In this document: positions 34,917 through 43,407 of the stretch, piece after piece
How positions within the stretch are numbered: position 1 is the stretch's first letter
How the letters are laid out: every line of letters begins with the position of its first letter
DNA from: UBA946 sp031550725
Lineage (GTDB): Bacteria > Bacillota > Clostridia > Oscillospirales > Ruminococcaceae
Direction: 5' to 3'
DNA length: 64,000 nucleotides
Assembly (NCBI GenBank): GCA_031550725.1
Contig: JAVBOH010000002.1
Location: 62,001-126,000 of the forward strand
Program-made: the position numbers and the translations under genes
Notes under the pieces: model-generated
Told to the model about the DNA's origin: nothing
What the model saw: the letters and a program-made list of their open reading frames with translations, nothing else
Database searches by the model: none

Positions 34917-37256
34917 TCATCTGAACAACGGTGGTTTATGTGCCTTTTCTTCATAAAGCAAAGCATCAGCCTTACTCAAAATATCATGCAAATCGACCTC
35001 AGTACTGCAAGTGAACTCATAAATACCTATACTGATATTCAAAACATAAGGCTTGTTATGTGCCTCATTGAAGTTATTTGTTGCCTTTAAAATTCTCTCA
35101 CGAATTTGGTTTTTAACACGTTCTTCCTCAGCAACCCCTCCATAGCCATCAACAAGTGCAAGAACAGCAAATTCATCTCCGCCAATTCTTCCGATAACAT
35201 CGGTGCTTCTGAATGATTCACAAAGTATTGATGCTGAACTCTTGATAGCGAAATCTCCATCCTCATGACCAAATTTGTCGTTAATAGTCTTTAGATAATT
35301 GACATCACCAAACACAACAATAGCTTTTTTATGCTCATTCATAGGTGAGAAGATTATACTGCTCGCTTGAACAAAGAAACCTCGTCTGTTATAAACACCA
35401 GTCAGCTCATCGATTTTCGCCATAACATCAAGCTGCAAATTCTTTTCCTGAATTTCATTTAAACTCTCCTCAAGCTTAAGCCTGATACCCTCCTTATCCT
35501 GAATAAGACGGATAATTTTCATCGCTGCGCAAAGCTGTGCTGTCAATGAATTAATATAGTAAAAATATTCATATTCAAGCTCGCATACGAAAATGCCATA
35601 ATAGCTTGCATTAACAAAAATCGGGGATACAACCATGGTATAACGCCTGTCGTCAGGCATATAACGGTTATTGAAAATATATGGAATACCAATTATCTGT
35701 TCATCAGGCGGCAGCACTTCAACCTTTTCATTGTTATGATAAGATTTAAGCAGAATATTAGGCGGAAGTGCAAATTCGTCATCCTTATAATGATAAAGTG
35801 TATTTTCGAACAGATATAAATAACTGCTGTTCATATGCAGGCGAACAAGCTTATCAGTAACAGAGCCATAGCTTGAATCATCATATGAATCGAACATTAG
35901 CATATCCTTTGCAATAGAGTTCGACTGCCAGCGCAAAAATTCCATTTCATCAAGTATAAGTGAATTGTAGTTTATGATTACTGCTGTAATACGCCTGTAT
36001 AAATCTTCAGTCATTTCACAAAGTATAAATTTTTCACTTTCACTTTTAAGCCTTGATGAAATTCTGGTTTTTAAAAAATTAATTACCTCACAGATTTTTT
36101 CATGCTCAATATACTTAATCGCTTCCTCATCAAAGAATTCCTCGAATTTTTTCTTGAAATTATCAGCAGTTTCTTCTGACAAGATATATGTATCATCCTC
36201 GGCTGTAATCTTTTCAAACAGCTTATTCAAAAGCTTCGATACACCGGAACGTATTGCGATAACTTCCTCACCGGATTTATATGTACCGAAAAGATAATCA
36301 CAGATAACAGAAACAGCCTTTGCATTCTTTACACATTCAATATTATTGAACTCATTTGTATTATCGGATGATTTTTTATTCGCAAGACATCCGCATGACT
36401 TTCTTGTTGTTATGGACGAATTTACGAAATGACTTGAAATTTCACCACTTTCGGCATATTTCATACATTCAATAACAGCAGAATATCCAAGCTCAGATGC
36501 ATCCGCACGAACAGTAGTAAGCGGCGGTGAAACAGTTGAGGCGTTCTTAATATCATCAAATCCTGTAACAGAAATATCAACGCCAATTTTTATTCCACGC
36601 TCCTCAAAAACGTCGTACGCTCCCAAAGCCATAGCATCATTTGCAAAAATCAAGCCGTCCAAATCTGGATTTCTATTAAGCAAGGTTTCAACAACATTGC
36701 GGCTGTATGGAGAAAATCTTCCGTATTCAACAAGATTTTCATCATATTCAAAGCCGTTCGCAATCATTGTTTCTTTATATGTATTAAGTCTTTCATTAGC
36801 ATCACCATTAGTTTTTGGACCGCTGATAAAACCAATGCGTTTCCTGTTATGCACTTTAATAATATGCTCAATGCATTCCTTTAAACCATTTGTATTGTCA
36901 AAACAAACATATGGATATCCAGGCACTTCACTTGCAAGTGTTATCACCGGAATGCCATCATACTGTTTTAAAAATTCCTGCTTTTTCTCGGTTGATAGAG
37001 AACTCGCAAAAGCACCTATAAGAACAAGCAAAACATCAATGCTTTCCTTGTCTGCATAGGAAAAAAGTGTATTATACTGATACTCATACTCGGTACGTTT
37101 TGTATCATCATAAACACCGTTGATATAACGCCCTGGCAGCACAATAAGGTTAGCATCTATTTCTTTTGCACCGATTATTGCACCCCTGCAAACAGCCTTT
37201 CCAAAGCTGTCGTCCAAATGGCTTATCATAAGCCCGATATTAAGACGTTTTTTCAT
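34917..37256 (-). CDS. LacI-type sensor domain - diguanylate cyclase
   Basis: 779 residues. Residues ~5-280 are a periplasmic-binding-protein-like sugar-sensor fold as in LacI regulators (IGLMISHLDDSFGKAVCRGA, IGFISGPKTNGDANERL, LIFANDAMALGAYDV, TTVRADASELG), but without the DNA-binding headpiece or a signal peptide. A long helical region follows, then GGDEF at the C-terminus: RIGGDEFAVLALV, with an intact inhibitory RxxD (RSTD) five residues before. It probably makes cyclic-di-GMP in answer to an intracellular ligand. ATG 37256 follows GGGAGGG. Confidence 0.9.
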   Translation of the reverse strand: MKKRLNIGLMISHLDDSFGKAVCRGAIIGAKEIDANLIVLPGRYINGVYDDTKRTEYEYQYNTLFSYADKESIDVLLVLIGAFASSLSTEKKQEFLKQYDGIPVITLASEVPGYPYVCFDNTNGLKECIEHIIKVHNRKRIGFISGPKTNGDANERLNTYKETMIANGFEYDENLVEYGRFSPYSRNVVETLLNRNPDLDGLIFANDAMALGAYDVFEERGIKIGVDISVTGFDDIKNASTVSPPLTTVRADASELGYSAVIECMKYAESGEISSHFVNSSITTRKSCGCLANKKSSDNTNEFNNIECVKNAKAVSVICDYLFGTYKSGEEVIAIRSGVSKLLNKLFEKITAEDDTYILSEETADNFKKKFEEFFDEEAIKYIEHEKICEVINFLKTRISSRLKSESEKFILCEMTEDLYRRITAVIINYNSLILDEMEFLRWQSNSIAKDMLMFDSYDDSSYGSVTDKLVRLHMNSSYLYLFENTLYHYKDDEFALPPNILLKSYHNNEKVEVLPPDEQIIGIPYIFNNRYMPDDRRYTMVVSPIFVNASYYGIFVCELEYEYFYYINSLTAQLCAAMKIIRLIQDKEGIRLKLEESLNEIQEKNLQLDVMAKIDELTGVYNRRGFFVQASSIIFSPMNEHKKAIVVFGDVNYLKTINDKFGHEDGDFAIKSSASILCESFRSTDVIGRIGGDEFAVLALVDGYGGVAEEERVKNQIRERILKATNNFNEAHNKPYVLNISIGIYEFTCSTEVDLHDILSKADALLYEEKAHKPPLFR

Positions 37257-37312
37257 AAAATCCCTCCCTCTCTCTTTAAATTATTTGTTCACACATAATC
37301 TTTTTTATATTT

Positions 37313-37759
37313 CTATTTCTTTTTTAATCGTTTATGATAGCTGTTATAATCAAATTTTATAACCTCACATACATGGTCCATAATCTTATCAGCCAATTCA
37401 ACATTATCAAATGCAAATGCCGCTTCAATATTGAAATGAATGTCGGCAGGATACCTTGTTTCTATATAAAGCCTGTTCAGCTCACTGGTTTTTGGTATCC
37501 ATTCAGTAAAACTGCTGTCAATCAGCGCCGCTTGCTTACAAAGCCAAGTCACGTTATGACCATCATAAAGCTTATGCGTTTTAAAAAGCATATAACCCTT
37601 TAAAGCTTTTTCGATAGCCTGCTGACAATGGAAAACAGCAGGCTCATATAGACGTTTATCTTCAATCAGAGTTTTTGCGGATAGTAAATCCTGATAGGCA
37701 TAAAATATCCAGTCAAAAAAACGCTTACTGTCCGTTGTATGACCGTTACCCCTGCTCAT
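37313..37759 (-). CDS. HEPN-domain protein
   Basis: 148 residues from ATG 37759 (GGGAGA upstream); the frame to 37846 only overlaps the partner gene. The HEPN fold of the nucleotidyltransferase-linked type is visible: FDWIFYAYQDLLSAKTLI, FHCQQAIEKALKGYML, HNVTWLCKQ, and ETRYPADIHF with an R-x5-H that could serve as the RNase motif. It overlaps the upstream nucleotidyltransferase-like gene by 14 bases, the usual MNT-HEPN toxin-antitoxin arrangement. Confidence 0.8.
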   Translation of the reverse strand: MSRGNGHTTDSKRFFDWIFYAYQDLLSAKTLIEDKRLYEPAVFHCQQAIEKALKGYMLFKTHKLYDGHNVTWLCKQAALIDSSFTEWIPKTSELNRLYIETRYPADIHFNIEAAFAFDNVELADKIMDHVCEVIKFDYNSYHKRLKKK

Positions 37760-38072
37760 ATAGCAATTCTCCCGAGTTCTCAACTCTGTATGCAAATGTG
37801 CAGTCGTCCTCAACACAGCTGTTCCATTCACTAATTGTGTAAACAATTACATCAAACGGCACAGGACAGTCAGTTTTTATCAAAATGTCCGATTCAAGCT
37901 GTTTATATCCATCATACATATCATCAACAATGATACATATTTTAAACGAAGTTAGTTCACCCTTTGAATTAGTTTTATTAGAAACCAAATATATTTTAAA
38001 TGGGTTACAAATTTTTACTGTTTCATCTTTTATTTGATTTATTATTACGTTATCTTTCATAAAAATACCCAT
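37746..38072 (-). CDS. Degenerate minimal nucleotidyltransferase (MNT-like) protein
   Basis: 108 residues (or 104 from Met at 38060). Size, partner and fold position match the MNT antitoxins, but the GSxxxG...SDxD catalytic motif reads LVSNKTNSKGELTSFKICII and lacks the metal-binding aspartates at the usual positions, so it is probably not a working transferase. Neither start has a good ribosome site. ATG 38072 lies inside arm 2' of the interleaved inverted-repeat element 38068-38152. Confidence 0.65.
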   Translation of the reverse strand: MGIFMKDNVIINQIKDETVKICNPFKIYLVSNKTNSKGELTSFKICIIVDDMYDGYKQLESDILIKTDCPVPFDVIVYTISEWNSCVEDDCTFAYRVENSGELLYEQG

Positions 38073-38152
38073 GCCTGTAAGTTACAAATAGGCGTGAAAA
38101 ATGTTGGCATGGGTTCACACCACCCTTCTTCTCTTTTTGAGCATTTTTCACG
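38068..38152 (-). ncRNA. Interleaved inverted repeats: candidate pseudoknot RNA element
   Basis: On the minus strand, in order: CGTGAAAAATG (38152-38142), a 28-base spacer, CCCATGCC (38113-38106), AA, CATTTTTCACG (38103-38093), a 17-base spacer, GGCATGGG (38075-38068). Arms 1/1' (11 bp) and 2/2' (8 bp) are both perfect and interleaved, which is an H-type pseudoknot. Arm 2' contains the start codon at 38072. It may be a regulatory leader of the MNT-HEPN genes or a dispersed structured element; no known riboswitch class is recognised. A 33-codon frame runs through it but shows no sign of coding. Confidence 0.55.
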
Positions 38153-38373
38153 TTTACACTAGCTTTCCACACCAAAATATTATCACAATTGTCTAATATC
38201 ATTATACCATTAAAACCGTAATTGTCAAGAATATTTCAAGATAATCAACAATTTTTCTCCCATTTTTCACATTATTTTGTCCATAATAGCCATATAATCT
38301 CAATTGTGGAATTAATAGGATAATTTTTACAGTAATCTAGTATCAAGGTATTGCTTTATCATATAAAAATATA
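38153..38373. other. AT-rich intergenic sequence
   Basis: No gene is seen between the pseudoknot-like element and the terminator of the aquaporin gene. The promoter for the MNT-HEPN pair probably lies here, but no -35/-10 pair stands out. Confidence 0.4.
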
Positions 38374-38407
38374 AAATCAGCCGCATGAAAATCCATGCGG
38401 CTGATTT
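38374..38407 (-). terminator. Terminator of the aquaporin gene
   Basis: A perfect 14-bp stem (38374-38387 and 38394-38407; core CAGCCGCATG) with a 6-base loop, and a T-rich stretch after it on the minus strand. Confidence 0.85.
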
Positions 38408-38426
38408 GAAATTACATATAAAGATA

Positions 38427-39113
38427 TTATGCTTTTTTCTTGTTAAGAAGCTGATAAACAACTGCTGCAATAGCAGCACCAACAAGGGGACCTACGATAA
38501 ATACCCATACGTTTGAAAGAGCATCACCGCCTGCAAAAAGTGCAGGGCCAATACTTCTTGCTGGGTTTACAGAAGTTCCTGTTAGCGGAATACCAATAAT
38601 GTGTACAAAAGCAAGTGTCAAGCCGATTACAATACCTGCAACACTGCCCTTTGAGCTGTCAGAAGTTACACCAAGAATAGTGAAAATGAAAATGAAAGTA
38701 AGGATAATCTCAACAACGATTGAACCTGCAACGCCAAGGTTAGCAACACCATTTGAACCAAGACCGCCTGTTAAGTCAACAAGTCCAAAACCTACAAGCA
38801 TTCTAAGAAGTCCTGCACCTGCAACAGCACCTAAAACCTGTGCTACAACATATCCAATAAAATCAGTTACAGACATTTTTTTGCAAAGCAAAACTGCAAG
38901 CGAAACAGCTGGGTTAATATGACATCCGGAAATGTTTCCGATAACATATGCAGTTGCAACAATTGCAAGTCCGAATGCAAGCGCAACTGCCAAGTGTCCC
39001 CCACTAGCATCACAGCCAAGTGCCATTGCACTTCCGCATCCAACGAAAACGAGGGTTAGTGTACCGATAAATTCAGCGACATATTTTTTAATACCATCCA
39101 TAAAAAATTCCAT
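38427..39113 (-). CDS. Aquaporin/glycerol facilitator (MIP family)
   Basis: 228 residues with six membrane segments and both half-helix motifs: SGCHINPAVSLAV and GTSVNPARSIGPAL. The residue before the second NPA-R and the small size suit a water channel of the AqpZ type; permeant specificity is not certain. Met at 39113 or at 39101 (MDGIKKYVAEF) could be the start; the ribosome site AAAGGAAAGG is 5 bases from the first. Own promoter 39152-39180, terminator 38374-38407. Confidence 0.92.
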   Translation of the reverse strand: MEFFMDGIKKYVAEFIGTLTLVFVGCGSAMALGCDASGGHLAVALAFGLAIVATAYVIGNISGCHINPAVSLAVLLCKKMSVTDFIGYVVAQVLGAVAGAGLLRMLVGFGLVDLTGGLGSNGVANLGVAGSIVVEIILTFIFIFTILGVTSDSSKGSVAGIVIGLTLAFVHIIGIPLTGTSVNPARSIGPALFAGGDALSNVWVFIVGPLVGAAIAAVVYQLLNKKKA

Positions 39114-39123
39114 CCTTTCCTTT

Positions 39124-39144
39124 ACATTCTTTAATAAAGAATGT
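39124..39144 (-). promoter_or_regulatory. Perfect dyad in the aquaporin 5' leader
   Basis: ACATTCTTT-N3-AAAGAATGT, 9-bp arms, lies between the predicted transcript start and the ribosome site. It could be an operator or an mRNA hairpin. Confidence 0.5.
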
Positions 39145-39151
39145 TTTCAAT

Positions 39152-39180
39152 ATAATACAATATTTATTCCCAAAAGTCAA
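39152..39180 (-). promoter_or_regulatory. Aquaporin promoter
   Basis: On the minus strand TTGACT (39180-39175), 17-base spacer, TATTAT (39157-39152). Confidence 0.65.
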
Positions 39181-39221
39181 TACAATTATAATTAATTATT
39201 GTATAAATTTACATTATTTTT

Positions 39222-39539
39222 TTACTCTTTGTCACCATCATAGAAATATCCGAGTGCTGAGTCACGAACAGTATGCTCTTTTTCCCATTCATGATATTCC
39301 TTTTCAATCCATTCACACGCTGCATGGTAGCCGTCACGGGTTACTTCAAATTCTGTTTCATTCACAAGTATGGACTTATCAAAGCATTTCACATCATACC
39401 ATGTTTGAATTTTTATTGCACCCTTTGGCGAAATTCTGAAATTGAAATCATCTCTGTTTGTACCCCTTTTACATCCGCTGTAATTTCCACCCATTTCAAA
39501 ATATTCATACTCTGGTATTTTAAAAACTTTATCAGACAT
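39222..39539 (-). CDS. Hypothetical protein, small and acidic
   Basis: 105 residues, MSDKVFKIPEYEYFEMGGNYSG at the start, no signal peptide or membrane segment. Rich in aromatic and acidic residues, with a mixed alpha/beta pattern (FNFRISPKGAIKIQTWYDV; AACEWIEKEYHEWEKEH). I recognise no family. ATG 39539 follows GAGAGGA. It is a single-gene unit between the aquaporin promoter and the divergent DUF4317 gene. Confidence 0.7.
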   Translation of the reverse strand: MSDKVFKIPEYEYFEMGGNYSGCKRGTNRDDFNFRISPKGAIKIQTWYDVKCFDKSILVNETEFEVTRDGYHAACEWIEKEYHEWEKEHTVRDSALGYFYDGDKE

Positions 39540-39649
39540 TTTTATTTTTCCTCTCTTTTAGTATAATAATTATAGCATATTTCAAAGTTAATTACAAGAC
39601 ATTTGCCAGCAGTCTAACAAAACTCATTATAAAAAACGAAAATTACCCT

Positions 39650-39677
39650 TTGCATTTTTTTCAAAATGTGTTATAAT
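39650..39677 (+). promoter_or_regulatory. Promoter of the DUF4317 gene
   Basis: TTGCAT (39650-39655), 16-base spacer, TGTTATAAT (extended -10; TATAAT 39672-39677). Confidence 0.65.
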
Positions 39678-39712
39678 TATAATAGTAAATTATATGAAAG
39701 GCGTAATCAAAA

Positions 39713-40897
39713 ATGAATAAAAAAGAAGTTGCTGAGCTTAAAAAGAATTTTACTGATACAAGCGGTTATTTTACTCTTAATTATGTGCTGAATGCATACA
39801 TAGACCATGAAAAAAACGTGAAATACAAGTCTAGCAGGCTGTTTTCGCTTATTCCTGAGGATGAAGGCTCTGTTATCATGGAGTCACTTCGCAAGGTTTT
39901 AACTGGTTCTGTTGGAAAAGCTCTCATTGAATATGGTTTTCCTAATGCCGAATATGAGGATGACGGTGCACAGTGGATACTTTATAATGCACTTAAATCA
40001 CGCTTGAAGGATGATGACGAAAGTCTTATAACAACCGAAAAAAATGCTGATGGCGAGGATGTTCGTGTTACACCATCGGACAAGCTTTTAATGCGTGTTA
40101 TCAACAACCTCGAATATGAATCTGCATATTCTGTTATGATTGGCTGCTGCTCATACAGCATTATGACAAAGGATAAAAATGATGATACTTATGACAGTGC
40201 TGCGGAGGAATTTAACTTTTTGGTAGCTGCTGTTTGTCCTGTTAACACTGGTGATGACGGGTTGATTTTTGATAGTGAATCAAGTGCTATCATCAAGAAA
40301 ACTAACACGGATTTAGTTATCAGCCGTGCTCCGACTGACGGCTTTTTATATCCTGTTTTCAGCGACAGAAGTTCTGATATTAACAGGGTTATGTACTACA
40401 CAAAAAATACAAAAAAGCCTAACATTTCTATGGTTAATGATGTTCTTGGATGCGAGTTTATTATGTCATCTCATACCGAAAAGGAAACTTTCCAAGAAGT
40501 ACTTACCGATGTTGTTGGCGATGACCTTGACTATACTGTTATTACCTGCATTAATGAGAAAATCAAGGAGCTTGTTGACAGCACAAAAAATGATACCGAA
40601 ATGGCTGTGCTTGATTCAGGCAGACTTGAAAATATATTGTCCGAATCTGGTGTTGCCAACGAAAAACTTGAGGGACTTCCTGCTGTATTTAAAGCTAAGG
40701 TTGGCGAGCAAGGTCTTACTGCTGCTAATCTTGTTGAGCCTAAAACCGTCGTTTCAACGCCTGAAATCACTATCAATATCAGCAAGGATGCTACCGACAA
40801 GGTCAGAACTTCCGTTATGAACGGCAGACGATGCCTTATCATCGACCTTGATGATCCTAGCATTTGTATCAATGGTCTTACTACTAGTCTAAATTAA
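39713..40897 (+). CDS. DUF4317 family protein
   Basis: 394 residues, full length, starting MNKKEVAELKKNFTDTSGYF, which is the typical N-terminus of the DUF4317 family of clostridia. No membrane segment. The middle part has the alternating strand pattern and two conserved Cys (MIGCCSYS); the function of the family is not known to me. Has its own promoter and the terminator at 40911-40951. Confidence 0.9.
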   Translation: MNKKEVAELKKNFTDTSGYFTLNYVLNAYIDHEKNVKYKSSRLFSLIPEDEGSVIMESLRKVLTGSVGKALIEYGFPNAEYEDDGAQWILYNALKSRLKDDDESLITTEKNADGEDVRVTPSDKLLMRVINNLEYESAYSVMIGCCSYSIMTKDKNDDTYDSAAEEFNFLVAAVCPVNTGDDGLIFDSESSAIIKKTNTDLVISRAPTDGFLYPVFSDRSSDINRVMYYTKNTKKPNISMVNDVLGCEFIMSSHTEKETFQEVLTDVVGDDLDYTVITCINEKIKELVDSTKNDTEMAVLDSGRLENILSESGVANEKLEGLPAVFKAKVGEQGLTAANLVEPKTVVSTPEITINISKDATDKVRTSVMNGRRCLIIDLDDPSICINGLTTSLN

Positions 40898-40910
40898 ATT
40901 TATGCAATTT

Positions 40911-40951
40911 AAAATGGATATCAACCGAAAAATTCGGATGATATCCATTTT
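40911..40951. terminator. Bidirectional terminator
   Basis: AAAATGGATATCA (40911-40923) pairs with TGATATCCATTTT (40939-40951), with an inner CCG/CGG pair. T-runs on both sides; it serves the DUF4317 gene and the convergent repressor gene. Confidence 0.85.
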
Positions 40952-40960
40952 TTGCTGACA

Positions 40961-41977
40961 TTATTTATAAGCATACTCCACGCTATTTTTTTCAACCATG
41001 TGTCCTGAAACAATTTCAATTTTGTTTTGATAATATATCCCTTGAATACAGGCGATAACTCTCTTTAGTGCCAAATCAGCCATTTTTCTTATGTCAATTT
41101 CGTATGTAGTGATAGCTGTGTCGCAAATGCCGTCTGCTATGAAATTATCAAACCCAACAACAGAAATATCCTCCGGTACTCTTATTCCAAGCTTATTTAG
41201 CTTTGCAATCAGTTTCCCTGCGACAACATCACAATTGCACGCAAACGCTGTTGGCATTACTGATGGCAGTTCAATATCATCAATTAGCTTCAGCATTTCA
41301 TTTCTGTCATTCAACAGCCAGTCCTTATTAACTTCAATACCATTTTCAATCAGGGATTTTACATACCCTAAATATCTGTCGGCTATGCTGCAATTCGAAT
41401 TAATATTGCCGATAAACGAAATTTTTTTATGCCCATGATTAATAAGATGATTTGTCATATTATACATTCCATAAAAATTATCTGCTATAACAGCATCACA
41501 ATCGGTGTTTTTATCGTAAAAGTCAAAACATACAACTGGAATATCCGAATTGCTGCAAATCATTTTAAGATAACGACTGTCTACCATTCCAAGCATTAAT
41601 ATACCATCAACTTTTTTGGATTTTACTATTTCAGGAAATATACAGCTCTTTTCATATTCGTCAGACAAAATCTCTAGCATTGTTGAGCAGTTGTTTTGTG
41701 TTGCAATTATCGAGGTTTCCTGATAAACCATTGTGTAAAAGCTCTGCATATTGCTTTCAATATATCTGCTTGCTATTATAATTCCAATATTATATGTATC
41801 CTTGCTGTTTTTTTGCCCTGATGATGATTTTACTACATATCCAAGCTCGTCAGCTGCTTGCTGTATTGCATTTCTCATATCATCACTTACGCCTTTGTGA
41901 CCTGACAATGCATTATGCACCGTTACCGAGCTGACGCCAACTTTTTTCCCTATATCAGATAATGTTACTTTCCCCAT
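40961..41977 (-). CDS. LacI-family transcriptional regulator
   Basis: 338 residues, full length. LacI headpiece VTLSDIGKKVGVSSVTVHNALSGHKGVSDDMRNAI with hinge helix, then a sugar-binding core (VDGILMLGMVDSRYL, NHGHKKISFIGNINSN, VPEDISVVGFDNFIADG). It should repress a carbohydrate gene and release it on binding a sugar. No transporter or sugar enzyme adjoins it, so the target is unknown; a palindrome in its own promoter suggests autoregulation. Confidence 0.92.
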   Translation of the reverse strand: MGKVTLSDIGKKVGVSSVTVHNALSGHKGVSDDMRNAIQQAADELGYVVKSSSGQKNSKDTYNIGIIIASRYIESNMQSFYTMVYQETSIIATQNNCSTMLEILSDEYEKSCIFPEIVKSKKVDGILMLGMVDSRYLKMICSNSDIPVVCFDFYDKNTDCDAVIADNFYGMYNMTNHLINHGHKKISFIGNINSNCSIADRYLGYVKSLIENGIEVNKDWLLNDRNEMLKLIDDIELPSVMPTAFACNCDVVAGKLIAKLNKLGIRVPEDISVVGFDNFIADGICDTAITTYEIDIRKMADLALKRVIACIQGIYYQNKIEIVSGHMVEKNSVEYAYK

Positions 41978-42025
41978 TTTCTATAACCATCCTATCTATT
42001 GTTATACTCTCTAACACTTAAAATA

Positions 42026-42054
42026 ATTATATTAAATTAAGTTAATTTTGTCAA
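42026..42054 (-). promoter_or_regulatory. Consensus promoter of the LacI-family gene with central palindrome
   Basis: On the minus strand TTGACA (42054-42049), 17 bases, TATAAT (42031-42026), both exact consensus. A perfect palindrome AAATTAA-C-TTAATTT fills 42034-42048, so a bound repressor would block the polymerase. Confidence 0.75.
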
Positions 42055-42156
42055 GGGTAATGTGAAAATTGTCATGATATAAGTTGTTATGTTTTGCATT
42101 ATAATCACGTTATTGTATGTTACTATAAAGATATTGTATAATTATATTAATATAAA

Positions 42157-42183
42157 AAAGCTGCTCTTTAAAGAACAGCTTTT
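42157..42183 (-). terminator. Terminator of the PadR-ABC operon
   Basis: AAAAGCTG(C/T)TCTTT arms with one mismatch, followed on the minus strand by a T-run. It lies directly after the permease stop at 42190. Confidence 0.7.
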
Positions 42184-42189
42184 ACGATA

Positions 42190-43389
42190 TTACTTGTCAA
42201 AAATAATTTTTTCACTGTTAAACATTCTTGTCAATATAAATGTGCAAATAAGCATAAATACAATATTTGCGGCAGTTGTTATAAGAATTGTTGTCACAGA
42301 TGCCTCATGCTTGAAAATTGCTGTCATACATTGTGCGCTGTTGAAAACAGGTATCATGTAATAGTAAAATTCTTTCGCCACGCCGCCTGTTATCATACTC
42401 GAAAATCCGCATACTATACTTACTAGCATTACAGGCATAGCATATGATGTTGCTTCCTTGATTGATTTTGCAAATGCTGAAAGCAGTGACAGTATTGATA
42501 CAAAAACCAGCACTGTTGATAACGATATAATAAAAATCAATGCATAGTCCTTAATCGAATAGAAATTCAACATTTCGCTGTTATCCAGCTGCATGATTTT
42601 CGGAAGTGATAAAATAAGTCCTATGAAACTTCCTGCACCGCCTAAAAGTCCGAATATTGTGACACTGAATATTTTTGCAAGTGCTATATCACTCCGTTTT
42701 GCAGGGGTTACAAGAATTGTACCAAGTGTTCCACGCTCCTTTTCACCTGCGATTGACTCAGGTGTTATCGCCTGACATCCTACACAGATAAACATGATTA
42801 GCAGCATTGGCAGCATATATACAAAATATGAGTTGAACATATCCTCGCTTGATGCAAGCTCATATCCCTCATCCATTGTTTCTTCCGTAACTGCATTAAT
42901 GTCAAATTTGTTTATCAGCGAATTTTCATAGCTATATAAAATTGATAAAAATGTGCTGTTTGCTGTCAGCGACTCTGTTCTTGCTGAGTTTGACCATATC
43001 TGTATATTTGGTGCAGTTTTTCCACTTGAAACTTCATACTCGGCAACAAGTGCATCAAAATTTTCAGGGAATACTACTAGTAAATCGGTTTCCATATTCT
43101 TTACCTGAGTTTTTATTTTTTCTAGGTCATTAATATTTTCATTTATAATATCAAATCCATAATCAGACTGTGATATTATTGTTTTTATTGACTGCGGCAT
43201 ATTAATAACATGAATTTGATATGTGTAATCCTCGGGTGTTGTGTCAAAATTAGACATGAGATTTCCCATCAGATTGTACATTATATAAATCATTAGCCCT
43301 GGTAGGATAATGGCTGTGAACAACAGTCTTTTATCACCGAAAAATCGAATACATTCCTTTTTCATTATTGCCCATACATTACTTTTCAT
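42190..43389 (-). CDS. ABC-2 type permease (NatB-like)
   Basis: 399 residues, one N-terminal membrane helix (FTAIILPGLMIYIMYNLMG), a ~150-residue outside domain, then five more helices. The cytoplasmic loop SIAGEKERGTLGTILVTPAKRSDIALAK is the signature of ABC-2 exporters of the NatB/YhaP type. It forms the membrane part of the exporter with the ATPase upstream. Substrate (Na+, peptide, lipid or drug) is not clear. Last gene of the PadR operon. Confidence 0.88.
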   Translation of the reverse strand: MKSNVWAIMKKECIRFFGDKRLLFTAIILPGLMIYIMYNLMGNLMSNFDTTPEDYTYQIHVINMPQSIKTIISQSDYGFDIINENINDLEKIKTQVKNMETDLLVVFPENFDALVAEYEVSSGKTAPNIQIWSNSARTESLTANSTFLSILYSYENSLINKFDINAVTEETMDEGYELASSEDMFNSYFVYMLPMLLIMFICVGCQAITPESIAGEKERGTLGTILVTPAKRSDIALAKIFSVTIFGLLGGAGSFIGLILSLPKIMQLDNSEMLNFYSIKDYALIFIISLSTVLVFVSILSLLSAFAKSIKEATSYAMPVMLVSIVCGFSSMITGGVAKEFYYYMIPVFNSAQCMTAIFKHEASVTTILITTAANIVFMLICTFILTRMFNSEKIIFDK

Positions 43390-43407
43390 TGTTATTTCAC
43401 CTCACTT

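Noticed and set aside
38060..38152. Small protein-coding genes in the leader of the MNT-like gene
   Set aside because: Two frames are open through the inverted repeats (33 and 17 codons), but no conserved-protein look and the perfect helices explain the sequence better.
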